Assembly (NCBI RefSeq): GCF_903652925.1
Contig: NZ_CAHLAR010000004.1
Coordinates: 248,001-312,000 of the forward strand
Direction: 5' to 3'
Length of the DNA: 64,000 nt
Source of the DNA: Achromobacter anxifer
GTDB taxonomy: Bacteria; Pseudomonadota; Gammaproteobacteria; Burkholderiales; Burkholderiaceae_B
Shown here: positions 1-8,646 of the stretch, piece by piece
How the letters are laid out: every line of letters begins with the position of its first letter
Numbering within the stretch: position 1 is the first letter of the stretch
Program-made: the position numbers and the translations under genes
The notes under the pieces: model-generated
Databases searched by the model: none
What the model saw: only the letters and a program-made list of their open reading frames with translations
Told to the model about the DNA's origin: nothing

Positions 1-1122
1 CACCAGCACCGGCTGGGCATTCATGAAGGTCGAGCAGGCGTCGCGGCCGAACAGGTCGCGGGTATAGCGCTGCGCGTAATGCTCCGAGAAGTCGCGCCGG
101 TTGATGATGCCGACCGGGCGGTTGTCGTCGTCGATCACCGCCACGGCATGCATTTCCTTGTGCTCGATGAATAGTCGGTGCACGTCGTCATTGGTGTGCC
201 GCGTCAGCTGCACCGCGGGCGCCTCGACGCGCAGGCTGGCCGCCGTACCGCCAGCGCTGCGCTGCTGCATGGCGACGGGTTGGCGCAGCCGCAGTGAGTC
301 GCGCAGCGGCTGGGCTACCTCGGTCAGCAGCATTTCCTCGGGCCGGCCCAGCAGCCAGCCTTGCGCGTAGCGGATGTCCAGTTCGCGCACCACGGCCAGG
401 TCCTCGGCGGTCTCGATGCCTTCGGCGACGATGGTGGTGCCCAGGTGCTGCGCCACCTTCAAGATGGCGCGCACCATGTTTTGCTTGCGGTCGTCCTGGC
501 CGATGCCGTCGAAGAAATAGCGGTCGATCTTGACCAGGTCGGGCTGCATTTCCGCCCACAGTTGCAGATTCGAGTTGCCCACTCCGTAGTCGTCCAGGGC
601 GACGCGCATGCCGCGCTCGCGCAGGCAGGCGAAGGCGCTGGCCAGTTCGGCCATGTGCTCGGAAAGGGGATCCTGCTCGGTCAGCTCTACGATGATGCTG
701 GACGGGGCCAGCGAGCAATTCTTGAGCAGGCGCTGGGGCATTTCATCGCCCCACAGCGTCCAATAATGGATCAGGGCGGAGCCGGACAGGTTCAGGAACA
801 GCATGCCGGCGGCATCGTGCTGATGAAATCCCTGGGCGCCGGCGCGGAAACTGGCGAGTTCCAGCTGCGGATGCAGGCCTTGGCGGCGAGCCTCGGCGAA
901 CAGGGCGTCGGGAAAGTGCAGGGCGGTGTCGGCGGGGCCTCGGATCAGGCTTTCGTGGCCGTAGATGCGGCTGTGGGACAGGTCGACCACAGGTTGGAAG
1001 CGCGGGCGCAGCAGGCGTTCGCGCAGGATGCCGGCCAGGCTCACGTGCGCTGACGCGCTGTCCGGGGATGATGAGGGAGCGCGGGCCGCTACCGGCCGGG
1101 GCAAAGCGTGAGTGGGGTCCAT
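1..1122 (-). CDS. EAL-CBS domain protein, c-di-GMP phosphodiesterase-like (3' part outside window)
   Basis: Not a complete reading frame here: the gene begins at the ATG whose complement is 1120-1122 and runs off the left edge after about 374 codons. An EAL domain spans roughly residues 35-270: the signature is HESLIRGP (ESL instead of EAL), followed by NLS, ELTE, DDYGVG, VKID and VAEGIE, so most metal- and substrate-binding positions are kept. From about residue 290 a CBS pair begins (VAVIDDDNRPVGIINR). Proteins of this EAL-CBS order usually end in a GGDEF domain, which would lie outside the window; that is inference. Expected role: cytoplasmic degradation or sensing of cyclic di-GMP, with CBS domains as ligand sensors. 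It is divergent from rdgB. Activity cannot be decided from the sequence alone. Confidence 0.85.
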   Translation of the reverse strand, partial: MDPTHALPRPVAARAPSSSPDSASAHVSLAGILRERLLRPRFQPVVDLSHSRIYGHESLIRGPADTALHFPDALFAEARRQGLHPQLELASFRAGAQGFHQHDAAGMLFLNLSGSALIHYWTLWGDEMPQRLLKNCSLAPSSIIVELTEQDPLSEHMAELASAFACLRERGMRVALDDYGVGNSNLQLWAEMQPDLVKIDRYFFDGIGQDDRKQNMVRAILKVAQHLGTTIVAEGIETAEDLAVVRELDIRYAQGWLLGRPEEMLLTEVAQPLRDSLRLRQPVAMQQRSAGGTAASLRVEAPAVQLTRHTNDDVHRLFIEHKEMHAVAVIDDDNRPVGIINRRDFSEHYAQRYTRDLFGRDACSTFMNAQPVLV

Positions 1123-1317
1123 CGCCGGTGCGTTCAGATACTATCAGTGACAAGTTTGACTATATTGACAACAAAATATGTCTGCGTTGTTGCGCCGACG
1201 ACAGGCGCGCAATCTTCAGCCAGCCGCGTTGCGGCTGTCAACACCGGACCTGGTCATATCCATACGCCGCGCAGGGGGGATCGCGGCGGGCAGGCCGCGC
1301 CCTATACAATTTGCCCC

Positions 1318-1941
1318 ATGACTGCTCCCAAGATTCCCGATTCCCTGCGCCGTGTCGTGCTGGCGTCCAACAATGCCGGCAAGCTGCGTGAATTTTCCGC
1401 CCTGTTCGCCCCCCTGGGCATCGAACTGGTGCCCCAAGGCGAGCTGGGGGTGCCCGAAGCCGAAGAACCGCACGTCACCTTCGTCGAGAACGCCCTGGCC
1501 AAGGCCCGCCATGCCAGCCGCCTGACCGGCCTGCCGGCGTTGGCCGACGACTCCGGCCTGTGCGTGGCCGCGCTGGACGGCGCACCCGGCGTGTATTCGG
1601 CGCGCTACGCCAAGATGCATGGCGGCGAGAAATCCGACCAGGCCAATAACGAACTGCTGGTTAGCAAGCTGGCCGGCGTGGCCGACCGCAGCGCCTGGTA
1701 CGTGGCGGTGCTGGCCCTGGTTCGGTCCGAAAACGACCCCCGCCCGCTGATCGGCGAAGGCCTGTGGCATGGCGAGATCATCGACCAGCCCGAGGGCGCC
1801 AACGGCTTCGGCTACGACCCGCATTTCTACCTGCCCGACCAGGCCCTGACCGCCGCGGCGCTGGAACCCGAGGAAAAGAACCAGATCAGCCACCGGGCCC
1901 GCGCCTTGCGCGAACTGCTGAGCAAGCTGAGCCAGGCTTGA
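1318..1941 (+). CDS. rdgB: RdgB/HAM1 family non-canonical purine NTP pyrophosphatase (XTP/dITP diphosphatase)
   Basis: 207 residues from the ATG at 1318. It hydrolyses dITP, XTP and ITP to monophosphates, keeping deaminated purines out of DNA and RNA. The N-terminal ASNNAGKLREF is the family signature SNNxGKxxE; later come the ADDSGL metal-binding segment, GVYSARYA, the GANGFGYDPHFYLP loop and the C-terminal SHRARAL segment. Length matches the family (about 200). The frame stays open upstream to 1108, but the additional residues do not look like family sequence, so the internal ATG is chosen. hemW follows after 37 bases, the usual rdgB-hemW pairing, so the two are probably co-transcribed. Confidence 0.96.
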   Translation: MTAPKIPDSLRRVVLASNNAGKLREFSALFAPLGIELVPQGELGVPEAEEPHVTFVENALAKARHASRLTGLPALADDSGLCVAALDGAPGVYSARYAKMHGGEKSDQANNELLVSKLAGVADRSAWYVAVLALVRSENDPRPLIGEGLWHGEIIDQPEGANGFGYDPHFYLPDQALTAAALEPEEKNQISHRARALRELLSKLSQA

Positions 1942-1978
1942 GGAGGGCGCCACGCGGCGCCCGGTCCAGGAATTACGC

Positions 1979-3199
1979 ATGTCCATCATCATTCCCATCC
2001 GCAACGACATGGGCGCGACGCCGTCGCGCCTGAAGACGCCGCCCGGCGCCACGCTGAGCAGCCTGCCGCCGCTGTCGGTCTACGTGCACGTGCCCTGGTG
2101 CGTGCGCAAGTGTCCATATTGCGACTTCAATTCGCACGCCGCGCCCGGCGAGATTCCCGAACGCGCCTATCTGGACGCGCTGCGCAGCGACCTGGAACAG
2201 GCGCTGCCTTCGATCTGGGGCCGGCAGGTGGTGTCGGTCTTCATCGGCGGGGGCACGCCCAGCCTGCTGTCGTCCGCCGGGCTGGACGAGCTGCTGGCGA
2301 TGCTGCGGGCCTGTCTGAACCTGTGGCCCGACGCCGAGATCACCATGGAAGCCAACCCCGGCACCGCCGAGGCCGGGCGCTTCCGCGATTACGCGGCCAG
2401 CGGCGTCACGCGCTTCTCGCTGGGCATCCAGAGCTTCGACGACGCCCAGCTGAAGAAGCTGGGCCGCATCCACGACAGCGCGCAGGCGAGGGCGGCCATC
2501 GAGATGGCGCAGCGCGCCGCGCCGCGCGTCAACCTGGACATGATGTTCGCCTTGCCGGGGCAGACGCTGGACGCCTGTGTGGCCGACTTGGGGCAGGCCG
2601 TGGCGTTCGGCACCGAGCATCTGTCGCTCTATCACCTGACGATGGAGCCCAACACGGTCTTCGCCAAGTTCCCGCCCGAGGACCTGCCCGACGTCGACAC
2701 CAGCGCGGCCATGCAGGACGCGGTGGAAGCCGAACTGGCCGCCGCCGGCCTGGCCCGCTACGAGGTTTCGGCCTACGCCAAGCCCGGCGCGCGCTGCCGC
2801 CACAACCTGAATTACTGGGAGTTTGGCGACTACCTGGGGCTGGGGCCCGGCGCGCACGGCAAGCTGTCCTTCCATGACCGCATCGTGCGCGAGGCGCGCC
2901 TGCGCAGTCCGGAATCCTGGATGCAGGCGGCCATGGCGCGCGACGGCAGCCATATCGCCGAAAGCCGCCAGGTCGGTCCCGACGAGCTGCCGTTCGAGTT
3001 CATGCTGAACGCCTTGCGCCTGAAGGACGGCGTCGCCGCCACGGCCTTCAGCGAACGCACCGGCCTGTCCCTGGCGGCCATTGCGCACCAATTGGAGGCA
3101 GCGTCCAAGCGCGGCCTGCTGGACGCCGATCCGACCCGGCTGCGCGCCACGCCCCTGGGCTGGAGATTCCTCAACGACCTGCAGGAAATGTTCCTGTAG
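1979..3199 (+). CDS. hemW: Radical SAM protein HemW (heme chaperone, HemN-like)
   Basis: 406 residues. Radical SAM protein with the CxxxCxxC cluster motif in VPWCVRKCPYCDFNSH near residue 40. The residue after the last cysteine pair is Asp-Phe, as in HemW, and not the extra Cys of true HemN coproporphyrinogen dehydrogenases, so HemW (heme binding and delivery) is preferred over oxygen-independent porphyrin synthesis. GGGTPSLL, the EANPGT segment, GIQSFDD and the NYWEFGDYLGLGPGAHGK segment fit the family. The ATG at 1979 has AGGA about 7 bases upstream; a second in-frame Met ten codons later (2009) is possible. Directly after rdgB. Confidence 0.93.
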   Translation: MSIIIPIRNDMGATPSRLKTPPGATLSSLPPLSVYVHVPWCVRKCPYCDFNSHAAPGEIPERAYLDALRSDLEQALPSIWGRQVVSVFIGGGTPSLLSSAGLDELLAMLRACLNLWPDAEITMEANPGTAEAGRFRDYAASGVTRFSLGIQSFDDAQLKKLGRIHDSAQARAAIEMAQRAAPRVNLDMMFALPGQTLDACVADLGQAVAFGTEHLSLYHLTMEPNTVFAKFPPEDLPDVDTSAAMQDAVEAELAAAGLARYEVSAYAKPGARCRHNLNYWEFGDYLGLGPGAHGKLSFHDRIVREARLRSPESWMQAAMARDGSHIAESRQVGPDELPFEFMLNALRLKDGVAATAFSERTGLSLAAIAHQLEAASKRGLLDADPTRLRATPLGWRFLNDLQEMFL

Positions 3200-3206
3200 C
3201 GTTCAT

Positions 3207-3254
3207 GCACCATAATGGGGCGGTCGTGCCCCACTATTTGCACCATTATGGTGC
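3207..3254 (+). promoter_or_regulatory. Two NtrC-type binding sites upstream of glnA
   Basis: GCACCATTATGGTGC at 3240-3254 is a perfect inverted repeat matching the NtrC consensus GCAC-N5-TGGTGC. A second, weaker copy, GCACCATAATGGGGC, lies at 3207-3221. Their centres are about 33 bases apart (three helical turns), as expected for cooperative binding of NtrC dimers upstream of a sigma-54 promoter. The sequence match is direct; binding is inferred from the NtrC family and from ntrC lying downstream. Confidence 0.85.
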
Positions 3255-3307
3255 TACATTTTCCCATGACCGAGCCGACTTCCCCGGGGAATCCCGGAGG
3301 AAAAACC

Positions 3308-3323
3308 TGGCACGCTTATTGCT
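3308..3323 (+). promoter_or_regulatory. Sigma-54 (-24/-12) promoter of glnA
   Basis: TGGCACGCTTATTGCT matches the sigma-54 consensus TGGCAC-N5-TTGC with the invariant GG (3309-3310) and GC (3321-3322) at correct spacing. It lies about 60 bases upstream of the glnA start and about 55-90 bases downstream of the two NtrC-like sites, the classical layout for nitrogen-regulated glnA transcription. Confidence 0.9.
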
Positions 3324-3383
3324 TCCCTCTTTTATGCCAGTCGACGGGCAAAGCCCTCGACCTTTTTATCTAATGGAGATGAC

Positions 3384-4796
3384 ATGGCAAGCCCGAAAGA
3401 TGTCCTGAAACAGATCGCCGACAACGAAGTCAAATTCGTGGATTTCCGCTTTACCGATACGATTGGCCGTGAGCACCACATTTCGGTGCCGACCAGCCAG
3501 ATCGACGAAGACAAGCTGGAAAGCGGGCAGGCCTTCGACGGTTCGTCGATCCCGGGCTGGAAGGGCATCGAAGCCTCCGACATGCTGCTCATCCCCGACC
3601 TGTCCACCGGCAACCTGGATCCGTTCCGCGAGGAGCCGACCCTGATCCTGTCGTGCGACGTGGTCGAACCGTCCGACCTGAAGGGCTATGACCGCGACCC
3701 GCGCTCGCTGGCCAAGCGGGCCGAAGCCTATCTGAAGTCCTCGGGCCTGGGCGACACCGCCTACTTCGGTCCGGAACCCGAATTCTTCGTCTTCGACGGC
3801 GTGACCTGGAACAGCGACATGTCCGGCACCTTCGTCAAGATCAAGTCCGAAGAAGCCCCCTGGTCCTCGGGCCTGGAATTCGAAGGCGGCAACACCGGCC
3901 ACCGTCCCACCGTCAAGGGCGGCTACTTCCCCGTGCCCCCGGTCGATTCCTTCCAGGACATGCGTTCCGAAATGTGCCTGCTGATGGAACAGATGGGCGT
4001 GCCGGTCGAAGTGCACCACCATGAAGTGGCCGGCGCCGGCCAGCTGGAAATCGGCACCAAGTTCAGCACGCTGGTGCAGCGCGCCGACTGGACGCAGATC
4101 GTCAAGTACGTGATCCACAACGTGGCCCACGCCTACGGCAAGACCGCCACCTTCATGCCCAAGCCCATCGTCGGCGACAACGGCTCCGGCATGCACGTCC
4201 ACCAGTCCATCTGGAAGGACGGCCAGAACCTGTTCGCGGGCAACGGCTACGCCGGCCTGTCCGAATTCGCGCTGTACTACATCGGCGGCATCATCAAGCA
4301 CGCCCGCGCGCTGAACGCCATCACCAACCCCGGCACCAACTCGTACAAGCGCCTGGTTCCGCACTACGAAGCGCCCGTGAAGCTGGCCTACTCGGCCCGC
4401 AACCGTTCGGCCTCGATCCGCATTCCGTACGTCGGCAACCCGAAGGGCCGCCGCGTCGAAGCGCGCTTCCCGGACCCCCTGGCCAACCCGTACCTGGCTT
4501 TCTCGGCCCTGATGATGGCCGGCCTGGACGGCGTGCAGAACAAGATTCACCCCGGCGATCCCGCCGACAAGAACCTGTACGACCTGCCGCCGGAAGAAGA
4601 CGCGAAGATCCCGACCGTCTGCGCATCGCTGGAACAGGCCCTGGAAGCCCTGGACAACGACCGCGAGTTCCTGACCCGCGGCGGCGTGTTCAGCAACGAC
4701 ATGCTCAACGCGTACATCGAACTCAAGATGGGCGACGTCAACCGTCTGCGCATGACGCCGCACCCGGTCGAGTTCGACATGTACTACAGCCTCTGA
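3384..4796 (+). CDS. glnA: Glutamine synthetase type I
   Basis: 470 residues. Converts glutamate, ammonia and ATP to glutamine as a cytoplasmic dodecamer. Visible family features: [10 protein letters not shown] and [11 protein letters not shown] near the N-terminus, PEPEFFVFD (metal ligands), [17 protein letters not shown], the [11 protein letters not shown] active-site segment, [12 protein letters not shown] and [18 protein letters not shown] carries the adenylylation Tyr near residue 399, so the enzyme is the covalently regulated GSI-beta type. RBS-like AATGGAG lies just before the start. It heads a glnA-ntrB-ntrC cluster and sits behind NtrC-like sites and a sigma-54 promoter. Confidence 0.99.
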   Translation: MASPKDVLKQIADNEVKFVDFRFTDTIGREHHISVPTSQIDEDKLESGQAFDGSSIPGWKGIEASDMLLIPDLSTGNLDPFREEPTLILSCDVVEPSDLKGYDRDPRSLAKRAEAYLKSSGLGDTAYFGPEPEFFVFDGVTWNSDMSGTFVKIKSEEAPWSSGLEFEGGNTGHRPTVKGGYFPVPPVDSFQDMRSEMCLLMEQMGVPVEVHHHEVAGAGQLEIGTKFSTLVQRADWTQIVKYVIHNVAHAYGKTATFMPKPIVGDNGSGMHVHQSIWKDGQNLFAGNGYAGLSEFALYYIGGIIKHARALNAITNPGTNSYKRLVPHYEAPVKLAYSARNRSASIRIPYVGNPKGRRVEARFPDPLANPYLAFSALMMAGLDGVQNKIHPGDPADKNLYDLPPEEDAKIPTVCASLEQALEALDNDREFLTRGGVFSNDMLNAYIELKMGDVNRLRMTPHPVEFDMYYSL

Positions 4797-4890
4797 TGTC
4801 TTGAGGCTGTGACTGGAGGCGGCGCGATGAGGCAGGCAGAAACCAGGGCCCGCAGCAAGCGCACCTCCAGTTCGCGGTTCGACGGATTGC

Positions 4891-4913
4891 CCGCCAGGCG
4901 CGATGCCTGGCGG
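4891..4913 (+). promoter_or_regulatory. Hairpin between glnA and ntrB
   Basis: CCGCCAGGC (4891-4899) and GCCTGGCGG (4905-4913) form a perfect 9-bp stem with a 5-base loop. No T-run follows, so it is more likely an mRNA processing or partial attenuation element than a full terminator. It could explain why glnA transcript would exceed ntrBC transcript; that is inference. Confidence 0.55.
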
Positions 4914-4979
4914 ACAGCGCGCCGGTTCCCGGCGCCGCCGTCGACTTCCGCCTTTCCCTCACATTCGGGTATGTAGAAA

Positions 4980-6044
4980 ATGAATGTAGAAGCTCTCGAT
5001 CTGCTAGCCACGTCCGTTTTCCTGGTCAACGAACGCGGTCATATCGAATATGCCAATGCGGCCGCCGAAGACCTGTTTGGCCGCTCGCGCAAGCAACTGA
5101 ACGGCCATTCCGCCGCCACGCTGTTCGACAGTCCGGAAAACATCCAATCCTCCATCGACCGCGCCGCGGCCGGGCGCTATGCCGACGTCAGGCAACTGGC
5201 CTCCTTGCGCCGCGCCACCGAATCCGTGGAGGTTTCGGTGACGACGGTCGGACTGACGGGCCAGCGCTGGCCCGTGCTGATAGAAACCCGCGAGATCGAG
5301 CAGCGCGTGCTGGCCGACCGCAACCACCGGCTGGTTGACGAGATCGAAGCCCACCGCGAACTGCTGCGCAATCTTGCGCATGAAGTCAAGAATCCCCTGG
5401 GCGGCCTGCGCGGCGCGGCGCAATTGCTCGAAGCCGAGCTGCCCAGCGCGGCCCTGGCCGAGTACACCCAGGTCATCATTTCCGAAGCCGACCGCCTGCA
5501 GGCGCTGGTGGACCGCCTGAGCGGCCCGCAACGTGTGCCGCTGAACGCGCGTCCGGTGAATATCCATGAGATCTGCGAGCGCGTCTGCGCGCTGATCCAG
5601 GCCGAATTCCGCAACGACGTCACGCTGCTGCGCGACTACGACGCCTCCGTGCCTGACCTGAAGGGCGATGCCGCCCGCCTGATGCAAGCCGTACTGAACG
5701 TGGCGCGCAATGCCGCCCAGGAGCTGGTCGCGCGGCCGGTCGGCCCGCAGACCGAGCCCGGGGTGCTGACGCTGCGCACGCGCGTGGCGCGGCAGGTCAT
5801 GCTGGCCCACCGCCAGCACCGCCTGGCGCTGGTGCTGTCCATCATCGACAACGGTCCCGGCGTGCCCGACCACATCCGTGACCGCATCTTCCACCCGCTG
5901 GTCACGGCGCGCGCCGGAGGCACGGGGCTGGGACTGAGCCTGGCCCAGGATTTCGTGCAGCAGCATGGCGGCATCATCGAATTTGAATCCCGGCCAGGCC
6001 GCACCGAGTTCCGCCTTGTCCTTCCGATGGAGCCTGCACACTGA
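4980..6044 (+). CDS. glnL: Nitrogen regulation sensor histidine kinase NtrB (NRII)
   Basis: 354 residues, soluble, no membrane segment. A PAS domain lies at the N-terminus (about residues 5-110), followed by a HisKA dimerisation/phosphoacceptor region with NLAHEVKNPLGGLRGA, phospho-His near residue 134, and an HATPase domain: N-box NVARNAAQEL, DNGPGVP and GGTGLGLSL. It phosphorylates and dephosphorylates NtrC according to PII state. Its stop overlaps the ntrC start by one base, indicating translational coupling. It lies 183 bases downstream of glnA and is probably transcribed partly from the glnA promoter. Confidence 0.96.
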   Translation: MNVEALDLLATSVFLVNERGHIEYANAAAEDLFGRSRKQLNGHSAATLFDSPENIQSSIDRAAAGRYADVRQLASLRRATESVEVSVTTVGLTGQRWPVLIETREIEQRVLADRNHRLVDEIEAHRELLRNLAHEVKNPLGGLRGAAQLLEAELPSAALAEYTQVIISEADRLQALVDRLSGPQRVPLNARPVNIHEICERVCALIQAEFRNDVTLLRDYDASVPDLKGDAARLMQAVLNVARNAAQELVARPVGPQTEPGVLTLRTRVARQVMLAHRQHRLALVLSIIDNGPGVPDHIRDRIFHPLVTARAGGTGLGLSLAQDFVQQHGGIIEFESRPGRTEFRLVLPMEPAH

Positions 6045-7537
6045 TGAAACCCGTATGGATCGTCGATGATGACCAGGCCATCCGCTGGGTCCTGGAAAAG
6101 GCCCTGGCGCGCGCTGGAGTCCCCACCCGCAGCTTTTCGCAGTCGGCCGATGTGCTGGATGCGCTGTCGCGCGAAGCGCCTGCCGCGCTGGTGTCCGATA
6201 TCCGCATGCCGGGCGGCAACGGCCTGGAACTGCTGCGCCAGCTGAAGGAACGCAATCCCGGCCTGCCCGTGATCGTGATGACGGCGTTCGCCGATCTGGA
6301 CAGCACCGTGTCCGCATTCCAGGGTGGCGCGTTCGACTATCTGGCCAAGCCGTTCGACGTCAACGAGGCGGTGGCGCTGATCCAGCGCGCCATGCAGGAA
6401 TCGTCGCAACCCGAAAGCCCCGAAGGGCAGGGCGAGTCGGCGCAGAACAACGAGCGGTGGATGATGACGCAGTCCTCATCCACCGCCATGCAGGAAGTGT
6501 TCCGCGCCATCGGCCGGTTGGCCCAGTCCAAGGTCACGGTCTTGATCACGGGCGAGTCCGGCACCGGCAAGGAACTGGTGGCGCGCGCCTTGCACGGCCA
6601 CGGCGTGCGTGCGAACGGCCCCTTCGTGGCGCTGAACGCCGCCGCCATTCCACGCGACCTGCTGGAGGCCGAGCTGTTCGGCCATGAACGCGGCGCGTTC
6701 ACGGGCGCCAACAATCTGCGCCGCGGCCGCTTCGAGGAAGCGCACGGCGGCACCTTGTTCCTGGACGAAATCGGCGACATGCCGATCGAATTGCAGACGC
6801 GCCTGTTGCGCGTGCTGGCCGAAGGCAGCTTCTACCGCGTGGGTGGCGCCCAGCCGGTGCGCGTCGATGTGCGCATCGTCGCCGCCACTCACCAGCCGCT
6901 GGAGCAGCGGGTGGAGCAGGGCCTGTTCCGCGAGGATCTGTTCCATCGTCTGAACGTCATCCGGCTGCGCCTGCCGCCGCTGCGCGAACGGGTCGAGGAC
7001 ATTCCGGCCCTGGCCAGCCATTTCCTGACCGCCAGCGCCCGCGCGCTGGGGGTGCCGGTCAAGCGCTTGACGCCGGAAGCCTTGGCCGTGCTGTCCAGGT
7101 TCGACTTTCCCGGCAACGTGCGCCAGCTGGAGAACTTTTGCCACTGGCTGACGGTGATGGCGCCTGGCCAGACGGTGGAACGGGCCGACCTGCCGCCGGA
7201 AATCCGCGCCATGGAACACCAGCAGACGGGCTCGGCGCCGCCGCCGCGTCCCGTCGCGCCCATGGCCGGCGTGGGCACCGTGCTGCCGGCCGCGGCGCCG
7301 GCGGAAGAGGCCTCGCCGCGCAATTGGCAGGACTCCTTGCTGCGCGACGCCCAGTATCGGCTGGAGCGCGGCGAACCCGCGGTCATGGCCACGCTGACAC
7401 GCCAGTTCGAGAAGATCCTGCTGCAAAGCGCGCTGGACGCCAGTCGCGGCCGCCGGGTGGAGGCCGCCTCGCGTCTGGGCATTGGCCGCAACACCATCAC
7501 GCGCAAGCTGCGCGAGCTGGGGATTGAGGACGAGTGA
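6044..7537 (+). CDS. glnG: Nitrogen regulation response regulator NtrC (NRI), sigma-54 activator
   Basis: 497 residues. Receiver domain at residues 1-120 (WIVDDDQ acidic pocket, phospho-acceptor Asp in VSDIRMP, conserved Lys in YLAKPF). AAA+ domain from about residue 145: Walker A GESGTGKE, the sigma-54 contact loop GAFTGA, Walker B LFLDEIGD and the arginine region FREDLFHRLNV. The C-terminus carries a Fis-type helix-turn-helix (ASRLGIGRNTITRKL). Predicted to activate glnA from the sites at 3207-3254, and other nitrogen genes. A proline/alanine-rich linker (about residues 395-420) joins the ATPase to the DNA-binding domain. Confidence 0.97.
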   Translation: MKPVWIVDDDQAIRWVLEKALARAGVPTRSFSQSADVLDALSREAPAALVSDIRMPGGNGLELLRQLKERNPGLPVIVMTAFADLDSTVSAFQGGAFDYLAKPFDVNEAVALIQRAMQESSQPESPEGQGESAQNNERWMMTQSSSTAMQEVFRAIGRLAQSKVTVLITGESGTGKELVARALHGHGVRANGPFVALNAAAIPRDLLEAELFGHERGAFTGANNLRRGRFEEAHGGTLFLDEIGDMPIELQTRLLRVLAEGSFYRVGGAQPVRVDVRIVAATHQPLEQRVEQGLFREDLFHRLNVIRLRLPPLRERVEDIPALASHFLTASARALGVPVKRLTPEALAVLSRFDFPGNVRQLENFCHWLTVMAPGQTVERADLPPEIRAMEHQQTGSAPPPRPVAPMAGVGTVLPAAAPAEEASPRNWQDSLLRDAQYRLERGEPAVMATLTRQFEKILLQSALDASRGRRVEAASRLGIGRNTITRKLRELGIEDE

Positions 7538-7553
7538 TGGGTTTCGCACTCCG

Positions 7554-8468
7554 TCATCCCATCCCCAACAGGCTCTCGCACAGGCGCGGCGACTTCAGTT
7601 TCTGCAGCCACCATTTCAGCGCCTCGCCCGGCGGTTCCGAGCGCCAGGCATAGGTCAGGTGTTCCGTCAGGGACATGCCTTCGTCCGTTTCGCACACCAC
7701 CAGCAGGCCCTGGGCCAGATAAGGCGCGGCCAGCGTCAGCGGCAGGTAGCCGCAGCCCAGGCCGCGCACCTGGGCGTCTATCTTGGCCTGCATGGTCGGC
7801 ATCACCAGTACGGCTTGTTCCGCCAGGATGCCGCGCGTCTGCGGCGCCAGGTTGCGCGAGGTATCGGCCACCACCACGGCGCAATAGCGCGTGATGTCGG
7901 CGCGGCTGAGGGGTTGGGGCAGGGACGCGAGCGGGTGGTGAGCGGCCACGCAGAAGCCGAATTGCGACTGTCCCATGGCTTGCGAGCGGTAGGGCCCGGT
8001 GGGTTCGCCCGCCGCGCCCGCGCCTATCACCAGATCGGCCCGCCCCGAGGTCAGGGCGTCCCAGTTGCCGCTCAGCACTTCGCTGGAAAAGCGTAGTGTG
8101 GTGGCGCTGCCCAGCGCCTGGAACTCTTCGATCAGGTCGTATAGCGGCCGCCACGGCAGGACCGCGCTGACCGCGATGCGCAATTCCACCTCCCAGCCCG
8201 TGGCGATGCGCTTGACCCGGCAGGCCAGGTCGTCCAGCGACTGCAGCACGTGGCGGCCTTCCTTCAGCAGCGTTTCGCCCGCCGGCGTCAGCAGCGCGCG
8301 GTGTCCGGAGCGGTCGAACAGCAGCACGTCCAGTCCGTCCTCCAGCTTGCGGATGGAGTAGGTGACGGCCGAGGGCACTTTGCCCAGCTCGCGGGCCGCC
8401 TTGGCAAAGCTGCCGTGGCGCGCGATGGCGTCGACCAGGATGAGCAGTTCGGGGGTGATGGCTTGCAT
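7554..8468 (-). CDS. LysR-family transcriptional regulator, YhaJ-like
   Basis: About 304 residues from the Met at 8468. An N-terminal winged helix is clear (HGSFAKAARELGKVPSAVTYSIRKLEDGL) and is followed by a periplasmic-binding-like effector domain. The frame extends to an ATG at 8489, but that codon sits inside a perfect inverted repeat (8487-8505) that looks like an operator, so the later start is preferred. It is divergent from a pirin gene, recalling the E. coli yhaJ-yhaK neighbourhood, and probably controls that gene. The effector is unknown. Confidence 0.9.
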   Translation of the reverse strand: MQAITPELLILVDAIARHGSFAKAARELGKVPSAVTYSIRKLEDGLDVLLFDRSGHRALLTPAGETLLKEGRHVLQSLDDLACRVKRIATGWEVELRIAVSAVLPWRPLYDLIEEFQALGSATTLRFSSEVLSGNWDALTSGRADLVIGAGAAGEPTGPYRSQAMGQSQFGFCVAAHHPLASLPQPLSRADITRYCAVVVADTSRNLAPQTRGILAEQAVLVMPTMQAKIDAQVRGLGCGYLPLTLAAPYLAQGLLVVCETDEGMSLTEHLTYAWRSEPPGEALKWWLQKLKSPRLCESLLGMG

Positions 8469-8486
8469 GGAGGCGTCCGGAATGTA

Positions 8487-8505
8487 CATTCAAAAAATTT
8501 GAATG
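8487..8505. promoter_or_regulatory. Perfect inverted repeat between LysR and pirin genes
   Basis: CATTCAAA (8487-8494) and TTTGAATG (8498-8505) are perfect arms around AAA. A related element, ATTCA..TTGAAAT, lies at 8619-8634 just before the pirin RBS. Both are AT-rich dyads with a T-N11-A-like core, typical of LysR operators. Direct observation of the repeat; function inferred from position. Confidence 0.55.
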
Positions 8506-8646
8506 GTTCCGTCAAAATATAACGCCGAACAGGCCACGCTGCACGCGCACAATATCACTCATGCCGGTAGTGCAGCGGCTTGGCCCACAGGGGCGAAAGC
8601 AACAAGGGCTGCACAACCATTCATATTATTGAAATAGGAGTCCGCA

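Noticed and set aside
1156-1193. TTGACT/TTGACA hexamers upstream of rdgB as a sigma-70 promoter
   Set aside because: No acceptable -10 hexamer at 16-18 bases from either -35 candidate.
3366-4763. 465-codon antisense frame across glnA
   Set aside because: Typical high-GC shadow; glnA is certain on the other strand.
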